A stretch of 11,720 nt of DNA from an uncultured delta proteobacterium (GTDB lineage Bacteria > Myxococcota_A > Polyangia > Polyangiales > Polyangiaceae). The stretch is from contig CAITLX010000675.1 of the NCBI GenBank assembly GCA_903893335.1, positions 1 to 11,720 on the forward strand, given 5' to 3'. The position numbers were made by a program, and so were the translations under genes. The notes beneath the pieces are model-generated. The model was not told where the DNA came from, did no database searches, and worked only from the letters and a program-made list of their open reading frames with translations. Shown here one piece after another: positions 7,448 through 11,720 of the stretch (positions are counted from its first letter, which is position 1; every line of letters starts with the position of its first letter).

Positions 7448-8305
7448 ATGGCCACCAACTCCGACCTCCTCGCGAAGGTTCCCTTCTTCGCGCTGCTCGA
7501 CGACCAGGAGCGCGCCGCGCTGGCCGAGCGCCTGGACGTGATGAGCGCGCCGAGCGGCACGCACCTCTTCGCCTACGGCGACCCCGGCGGCGCGCTCTAC
7601 CTCGTGTGCAGCGGCGAGGTCGAGCTCTTCTTCAAGAACGACACCGGCGAGCGACTCTCGCTCGAGACGGTCGGCCCCGGCGGGTTCTTCGGCGAGATCT
7701 CGCTGCTCGACGGCGGCTCGCGCACGACCTCGGCGGTCGTCACGTCGGACCTCGAGGCGCTCGTCATCGACCGCGGCGACCTCGACGAGTTCCTCCGCGT
7801 GCGCCCCGCAGCCGCGATGGATCTGCTCGAGGCGACCGGTCGGCGCCTGCGCGAGACCTCGAGGCTGCTGCGCCACACCGCGACGCGCAACCCCAACGCC
7901 GAGACGGCGGACACGCGCAGCCGCGTGATGCGCATCGCCGACTGGATCACCGATTTCAGCGGGAGCCTCCAGTTCCTCTTCATCCACGTCGGCATCTTCT
8001 TCGTCTGGATCGTGCTGAACGCCGGCCCCCTCGCGACGACCGGCGCGGGGGGCTTCGACCCCTTCCCGTTCGGTCTGCTCACGATGGTCGTCTCGCTCGA
8101 GGCCATCATCCTCTCGGTGTTCGTGCTGCTCAGCCAGAACCGCCAGGCGGCGCGCGACCGCGTGCGCAACGACATCGAGTACGACATCAACCTCAAGGCC
8201 GAGCTCGAGATCGGGCACCTGCACGAGAAGCTCGACCACCTGCAGGCCTCGGTGCTCGCGCGCCTCGACAAGCTCGAGGGGCAGCGCACGTTCGACCTGA
8301 AGTGA
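7448..8305 (+). CDS. Cyclic-nucleotide-binding domain fused to DUF1003 membrane protein
   Basis: 285 residues from ATG at 7448, with GAGG at 7431-7434, a rather long 13 bases upstream. Residues about 8-125 form a CAP/CRP-like cNMP-binding domain: KVPFFALLDDQERAALAERL, the GGALYLVCSGEVELF strand pair, and the phosphate-binding cassette FGEISLLDGGSRTTSAV with the ribose-contacting Glu83 and phosphate-contacting Arg92. No helix-turn-helix follows; instead residues about 172-260 match DUF1003, with two membrane helices (about 175-195 and 208-230) joined by the FDPFPFGLL motif, then QNRQAARDRVRNDIEYDINLKAE. A charged helix (about 240-276) can form a coiled coil. A cytoplasmic ligand sensor coupled to a small membrane protein is inferred; DUF1003 has no established role. 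It converges on the next lipoprotein gene with only a 30-base gap. Confidence 0.93.
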   Translation: MATNSDLLAKVPFFALLDDQERAALAERLDVMSAPSGTHLFAYGDPGGALYLVCSGEVELFFKNDTGERLSLETVGPGGFFGEISLLDGGSRTTSAVVTSDLEALVIDRGDLDEFLRVRPAAAMDLLEATGRRLRETSRLLRHTATRNPNAETADTRSRVMRIADWITDFSGSLQFLFIHVGIFFVWIVLNAGPLATTGAGGFDPFPFGLLTMVVSLEAIILSVFVLLSQNRQAARDRVRNDIEYDINLKAELEIGHLHEKLDHLQASVLARLDKLEGQRTFDLK

Positions 8306-8335
8306 CGCGAGGCGCCGGGCCGCCTCCTACGCGAT
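8306..8335. terminator. Bidirectional hairpin in a 30-base convergent gap
   Basis: GAGGCG (8309-8314) pairs with CGCCTC (8321-8326) around the six-base loop CCGGGC. It fills the whole gap between the stop codons of two tail-to-tail genes, where a shared terminator is needed. There is no T-tract on either side, so it would be non-classical. Confidence 0.45.
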
Positions 8336-9079
8336 TCACTGCGTCTGGAGGTACGTGTCGCCGACGTCGTCCTGCACGACGACCGCCGTGCCCGACGTGG
8401 CGGTCGCGACGAGGTCGCTCGCCAGCGTGCGGCTGCGGAACGACCAGCCCGCCGGCAGCGCGAGGGAGGCTCCGAGCGACGGCAGCGTCGCCTCGCTCTG
8501 CGTCGCGACCTGCTGCACGCTGTACGACTGCATCGTGTAGACGTGCGCGTCGGGCCCGACGAGCTCGAACACCGGCTTGCCCGCCCACCAGGTGAACGCC
8601 GATTCGCGCTGGATGGTGTGCAGCGCATACGCGCGCTGCGACGCCGTCGCCTCGGCGAGCGAGAGGTCGATGGCGCCGGCCTGGCGCATCGCGATGCCGC
8701 CGAAGTCGCGCGGCGTCGGGTCGAGGAGCGAAGAGCCCGCCAGCGAGTCGAGCGTCCAGTAGCGCGGGCCGTTGAGCACGACGAGCGTCGCGCCCGTGGA
8801 GGCGCGGAGCGACGCGACGTCGAGCTTCGACCAGAGGTCGTCGGGGCACTCGTTGAGCCCCTCGGTGCTGTAGACCTCGACGTGCACGCTCGCGCCCGCG
8901 GCCACGCCGAGCAACACCTCGCAGTAGCGCGCGCCTCGCTTGTCGGCAGCAGCGTCGGTCGTCGCGCCGTCGGCTGCGCCCGCGTCGCTCGAGGCTTCGG
9001 GCGCCGCGTCGGACGTCGCCGAGCAACCCGCGCCGCCCGCGAGCAGGGTGAGCGCAATCAGGGAGCGAAGCTGGGACAT
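8336..9079 (-). CDS. Putative lipoprotein of unknown function
   Basis: 247 residues from ATG at 9079 (MSQLRSL); AAGG lies about 7 bases upstream. A signal sequence LIALTLLAGGAGC makes Cys19 the likely lipid-attached residue, although the lipobox lacks the usual Leu at -3. Residues 20-47 are an Asp/Ala-rich tether common in myxobacterial lipoproteins. The conserved-looking globular part (about 50-245) starts RYCEVLLG and includes TEGLNECPDDLW, VVLNGPRYWTLDSL, FGGIAMRQ, VYTMQSYS and LPAGWSFRSRTL. I have an impression of similar uncharacterised proteins in soil bacteria with the same YCEVLL / NGPRYW / YVMQSYS / LPxGWSFR pattern, but know no named family or activity. Cys53 and Cys78 may form a disulfide. 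Divergent from the diguanylate cyclase gene. The gene is well supported; its function is not. Confidence 0.85.
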   Translation of the reverse strand: MSQLRSLIALTLLAGGAGCSATSDAAPEASSDAGAADGATTDAAADKRGARYCEVLLGVAAGASVHVEVYSTEGLNECPDDLWSKLDVASLRASTGATLVVLNGPRYWTLDSLAGSSLLDPTPRDFGGIAMRQAGAIDLSLAEATASQRAYALHTIQRESAFTWWAGKPVFELVGPDAHVYTMQSYSVQQVATQSEATLPSLGASLALPAGWSFRSRTLASDLVATATSGTAVVVQDDVGDTYLQTQ

Positions 9080-9257
9080 CGAGGGCCTTCGGGTGGGAGG
9101 TGCGCGCCGACGATACCGCCCGCGCGCCTCGACCCGCCACACCGCGCTGCGGTCGGCCTATTCAGCTTGCTTTCCAGGGGTTGCGCATTGCCTTCGTCCG
9201 CGCGCATGCTAGACGCTGCGGCCCTCGGCGGCATACGCGCCCGGCCCCGCTTCCCCC
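9080..9257. promoter_or_regulatory. Divergent intergenic region between lipoprotein and diguanylate cyclase genes
   Basis: 178 bases upstream of two divergent genes. A relatively AT-rich island at about 9158-9192 (TATTCAGCTTGCTTTCC then TTGCGCATTG) stands out from the surroundings and is the likeliest promoter zone. TTGCGC (9181-9186) followed 18 bases later by CATGCT (9205-9210) is a weak candidate for the plus-strand gene. Confidence 0.3.
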
Positions 9258-10463
9258 GTGCCCGACCGTCCACGCCACCTCAGGCTCCTGGGCCTGCCCA
9301 AGCTCGACGAAGCCGCGTCCGCGCGCTTCGCCAGCGACTCGGCGCTCGCCAGCCTGAAGCGGCTTCACCGGCTGGCGCCGGTGCTCGTGGCGCTGCACCT
9401 GGCGCACGTCGCGGTGTTCGAGCTCTACACGCCGACGGCGGCGACGGCCCTCTGGGCCCACGAGCTCACGATGCTGCACGGCGCCATGGCCGCCGTCGCC
9501 GTCGCGCTGGGCTTCGCCTCGTCACGCTGGCAGAGCGGCAGCGTCGCCGCGATGCGCCGCGTGCTGTTCGCCGCATCGGCATCGTACCTCCTCTTCGGCG
9601 GAGCCGTGGCGGCGGTCGATCAGCGCATCGGGGCGACGACCGTCGCGTTCCTCGTCGCCTCGCTCGCTGTGGGGATGGTGCTTCAGCTGCCTGCCCTGAC
9701 CTCGGCGCTCGCCTTCGCGCTGGGGCTCGCCGCTGCCGTCGTCGGGGTCGGCAGCGTCCCGCTCGACCGCGCGGTGTGGACGTCGTTCTGCGTGAACTCC
9801 ATGACGGTGGCGCTCGTCGGCTGGGCGCTCGGCCGCGTGCAGTTCGCGGCGGCGATGCACCAGTTCGTGCTGGCCGAGACGATCGCCGACCAGCAGCGCC
9901 AGCTTCACGAGGCGCTCGCCTACCAGCAGGCGCACGCGGAGAGGTTGGCCAACGAGGTGACCGCCCGCCGCGCGACCGAGGACCAGCTTCAAGACCTGCT
10001 GACGCGCGACCACCTGACCGACGCGGCGAGCCGGCGGCACCTGTTCGACTGCGCGCAGGGCGTGTCCGGCGGCCTCGTCATGATCGACCTCGATCACTTC
10101 AAGGCGATCAACGACGAGCACGGACACGACGTCGGAGACGCCGTGCTGCGCGAGACGGTCACGCGGCTGCAAGGGGCGCTGCGCCCGGGCGACCTCGTCG
10201 CGCGCGTCGGCGGCGAGGAGTTCGCCGTGCTGCTGCCCGGCGCGAGCGCCGAGCACGCGCAGATGGTCGCCGAGCGGCTTCGCCTGTCGATCGCCACGCG
10301 CCCCATGAGCACCGCCGCCGCCGAGGTGACGGTGACGATGAGCGCGGGCTGGAGCCTGCTCGCGCCGGGCGAGCCCCTCGACGACGCGCTGCAGCGAGCC
10401 GACGCGGGGCTCTACGCGGCCAAGCGCGCCGGCCGCAACCAGGTCTGCCGGGCGCCCGCCTGA
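9258..10463 (+). CDS. Membrane diguanylate cyclase (GGDEF)
   Basis: 401 residues, GTG start with no clear ribosome binding site. Residues about 38-205 hold roughly five or six hydrophobic helices (for example VLVALHLAHVAVF, AMAAVAVALGF, ASYLLFGGAVAAV, VAFLVASLAVGMVLQL, TVALVGWAL), a MASE-like membrane sensor I cannot assign to a named family. A charged helix (about 205-248) is a likely signalling coiled coil. The GGDEF domain (about 250-401) has DLDHFKAINDEHGHDVGD (277-294) for metal and GTP, GGEEF at 318-322, and an inhibitory I-site Arg309-x-x-Asp312 at the normal distance, so it should make c-di-GMP from two GTP and be product-inhibited. The entry motif reads DHLTDAASRR rather than the usual DxLTGLxNRR, a mild change. 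No EAL or HD-GYP partner is nearby. It ends tail-to-tail with the next lipoprotein gene. Confidence 0.94.
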   Translation: MPDRPRHLRLLGLPKLDEAASARFASDSALASLKRLHRLAPVLVALHLAHVAVFELYTPTAATALWAHELTMLHGAMAAVAVALGFASSRWQSGSVAAMRRVLFAASASYLLFGGAVAAVDQRIGATTVAFLVASLAVGMVLQLPALTSALAFALGLAAAVVGVGSVPLDRAVWTSFCVNSMTVALVGWALGRVQFAAAMHQFVLAETIADQQRQLHEALAYQQAHAERLANEVTARRATEDQLQDLLTRDHLTDAASRRHLFDCAQGVSGGLVMIDLDHFKAINDEHGHDVGDAVLRETVTRLQGALRPGDLVARVGGEEFAVLLPGASAEHAQMVAERLRLSIATRPMSTAAAEVTVTMSAGWSLLAPGEPLDDALQRADAGLYAAKRAGRNQVCRAPA

Positions 10464-10488
10464 GGGCTGCGCGCGCACGCGCGCGCCC
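10464..10488. terminator. Hairpin directly after the diguanylate cyclase stop codon
   Basis: GGGC plus GCGCGC (10464-10467, 10469-10474, with T10468 bulged) pairs with GCGCGC plus GCCC (10479-10488) around a four-base loop. The stem of 10 G-C pairs begins on the base after the TGA. No T-tract follows. Confidence 0.45.
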
Positions 10489-10509
10489 TGACGCTCGAGC
10501 AGCAGCACA

Positions 10510-10558
10510 CGCGCTCCGGTCGACGGCGGGACGGGCCCCGTCGCCGACGCGGAGCGCG
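10510..10558. terminator. Large two-part hairpin in the convergent gap
   Basis: CGCGCTCCG (10510-10518) pairs perfectly with CGGAGCGCG (10550-10558). Inside it CGGCG..ACGG (10524-10534, two-base bulge) pairs with CCGTCGCCG (10538-10546), leaving a three-base loop. It ends five bases before the stop codon of the lipoprotein gene at 10564, so it may end transcripts from both directions. Confidence 0.5.
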
Positions 10559-10563
10559 CGAGG

Positions 10564-11565
10564 TCACTGCTTGGTCGCGGTGTAGATCACGGTCGCGTCG
10601 GCGGTCACGTCCTTCACGCTCAGCGTGCTGCCCGTGACGCAGTACTGCAAGGTGCTGCCGCCGGTGCCGGCGTCGCCGTCGGCCTTCGTCGTCGAGAACG
10701 ACGTGCCGCTCGTCGTGTAGGTGCCCGACTCCGTCTTGTCGCTCGGCCCCTGCGTCTTGACGTTCACGCAGGCGGTGCCGTCGTCGGTCGAGCCCTGCAG
10801 GAGCTGCGCGCACGTGGCGCCGCCCGGCAGGCAGCTCTTCGGGACGGTCATGGTGACGGTCGAGGTCTGCGAGGCGGCGACCGTGTAGTTGGTGCCGCCC
10901 GAGAACGTGATCGTCCCCGTGAAGTCGATCGACAGCGCGGTGGTCGCCGACGGGCACGCGCCGCCGGTCGGGTCGGTGGTGGTGGCGAGATCGGCGCAGC
11001 CTGCGCTGAACTTCCAGGTGCCGGTCAGATCGCCGCCGCACGGGGTGAACTCGAGGGCCGCGCAGCCGCCGCCGACCTGCGCGCCGCCCGACCACACGAC
11101 GGTGAAGGGGGTGAAGTGCGTGGTGGACGCCGTGACCTGCGCGCCGGCGACGGTGGCCGCGCCGAGCGACTCCCACGCGCCGTTCTTCAGGAACGCGATC
11201 TCGGGCTTCGCGCCCGAGGGGCCACCCGCCGAGCTGAAGTCGAGGGTGAGCGCGACCGGGGCGTTGAACGTCGTGCCGTCGGGCCCGAAGTCGAACACGC
11301 TCGCGGCGGCGATCTTGTCGGAGCCCGGGGCGCCCGACTTGTCGGTGATGGTGATGGTCACCGTCGTGTCGGCCTTGAGGGCGCCGGGCGGGATGGCGAG
11401 CTTCACGCCGGGGCCGTCGACGGTGCCTCCCTGCGCGGCGGTGATCGCCTTGGAGATGACCTGCTTCGCCGCGGGCTGGGCCGCGCTGTCGCTGCTGCTG
11501 CAGCCGCTGAGGGCGGGGACGGAGCCAACCAACAGAACCGAGAGCAACATGGAAGAAAGGCGCAT
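10564..11565 (-). CDS. Cys-rich lipoprotein with ZU5-like domain and GTW-type C-terminal domain
   Basis: 333 residues from ATG at 11565, fixed by a perfect AGGAGG eight bases upstream; the frame is open further up but without a better start. Signal sequence MRLSSMLLSVLLVGSVPALSGC has a canonical lipobox (Leu-Ser-Gly-Cys22), so it should be lipidated and sent to the envelope. Residues about 42-155 resemble a ZU5-like beta domain: AAQGGTVDGPGVKLAIPPGAL, TTVTITI, VALTLDF and the closing THFTPFTVV. After a Gly-rich joint the second part (about 168-333) has eight Cys (168, 176, 190, 204, 245, 252, 266, 309) and opens FTPCGGDLTGTWKFSAGC, a CGGD-x-x-GTW pattern I associate with myxobacterial lipoproteins; alternating Thr/Ser-rich strands suggest a beta-barrel or sandwich held by disulfides. 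No enzyme motif is seen; role unknown, perhaps surface binding. Confidence 0.88.
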   Translation of the reverse strand: MRLSSMLLSVLLVGSVPALSGCSSSDSAAQPAAKQVISKAITAAQGGTVDGPGVKLAIPPGALKADTTVTITITDKSGAPGSDKIAAASVFDFGPDGTTFNAPVALTLDFSSAGGPSGAKPEIAFLKNGAWESLGAATVAGAQVTASTTHFTPFTVVWSGGAQVGGGCAALEFTPCGGDLTGTWKFSAGCADLATTTDPTGGACPSATTALSIDFTGTITFSGGTNYTVAASQTSTVTMTVPKSCLPGGATCAQLLQGSTDDGTACVNVKTQGPSDKTESGTYTTSGTSFSTTKADGDAGTGGSTLQYCVTGSTLSVKDVTADATVIYTATKQ

Positions 11566-11573
11566 GAACAGAA

Positions 11574-11579
11574 CCTCCT
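11574..11579 (-). promoter_or_regulatory. Perfect Shine-Dalgarno AGGAGG before the Cys-rich lipoprotein
   Basis: AGGAGG on the minus strand lies eight bases before the ATG at 11565. It is the only full consensus site among the genes here, which otherwise have partial ones, and suggests strong translation of this lipoprotein. Confidence 0.8.
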
Positions 11580-11664
11580 GCATGGTCCGCCTTGTACACC
11601 CACACTCGCACAATGGCCACCCTCCCAGCCCAGGCCCGCTCGCTCCTCTCCTCTCCTCCAAAAA

Positions 11665-11718
11665 AGCGAAGGCCCGACCCTCCGACTCTCTTCCTAGAGC
11701 GAAGGCCCGACCCTCCGA
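11665..11718. repeat. Two direct copies of a 21-bp sequence, 33 bases apart
   Basis: Copies at 11665-11685 and 11698-11718 are identical (core GCGAAGGCCCGACCCTCCGA) and separated by CTCTCTTCCTAG. The first copy is preceded by six A (11660-11665, counting the first base of the copy), so on the minus strand it reads as GC-rich arm then T-tract, like the 3' half of an intrinsic terminator. The partner arm would have to lie beyond the right edge. Confidence 0.75.
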
Positions 11719-11720
11719 GC

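Noticed and set aside
8543..10585. 680-codon plus-strand frame spanning the lipoprotein and diguanylate cyclase
   Set aside because: It is antisense to one gene and out of frame with the GGDEF gene; no domain signal appears in its translation.

Overview
The window is very GC-rich chromosomal DNA with strongly G/C-ending codons. It most likely comes from a myxobacterium (Myxococcota, perhaps the Polyangiales side). The best taxonomic clue is the secreted protein at 1450-2283, which ends in a textbook MYXO-CTERM tail (Gly-Gly-Cys, short spacer, hydrophobic helix, Arg cluster). The density of PAS histidine kinases, a PP2C phosphatase and DA-rich lipoproteins fits the same group. I see no rRNA, tRNA, CRISPR array, insertion sequence, integrase, prophage gene or attachment site, and no gene-free stretch above 300 bases.

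Layout. Bases 1-1330 (+) are the 3' part of a PAS sensor histidine kinase of the HQWRQP type, whose start lies off the left edge. 1450-2283 (+) is a secreted, lytic-polysaccharide-monooxygenase-like protein whose predicted mature first residue is His, anchored by MYXO-CTERM. 2398-4404 (+) is a hybrid kinase (PAS-PAS-HisKA-HATPase-REC). Three minus-strand genes follow: a short-chain dehydrogenase (6585-7247), a cytoplasmic DsbA/FrnE-like oxidoreductase with a C-terminal Cys-x4-Cys-Cys tail (5819-6526), and a membrane-anchored PP2C-type Ser/Thr phosphatase (4594-5724). 7448-8305 (+), divergent from the dehydrogenase, fuses a cyclic-nucleotide-binding domain to a DUF1003 membrane domain. 8336-9079 (-) is a lipoprotein of unknown function. 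9258-10463 (+) is a membrane diguanylate cyclase with an intact active site and product-inhibition site. 10564-11565 (-) is a Cys-rich lipoprotein with a ZU5-like domain. The right edge carries two direct copies of a 21-bp sequence that may be part of a terminator.

How the genes relate. The common theme is signal transduction: two kinases, one phosphatase, one presumed cNMP receptor and one c-di-GMP synthase within 11 kb. Each seems to be its own transcription unit. The only plausible operon is dehydrogenase -> DsbA-like -> PP2C on the minus strand, with gaps of 58 and 94 bases. Two of the three convergent gaps (8306-8335 and 10464-10563) contain GC-rich hairpins without a T-tract that look like bidirectional terminators.

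I do not see a clear new multi-gene system. The most interesting single items are the His-brace-like MYXO-CTERM protein, the cNMP-DUF1003 fusion, the Cys-tailed DsbA-like protein, the two lipoproteins, and the repeat at the right edge.
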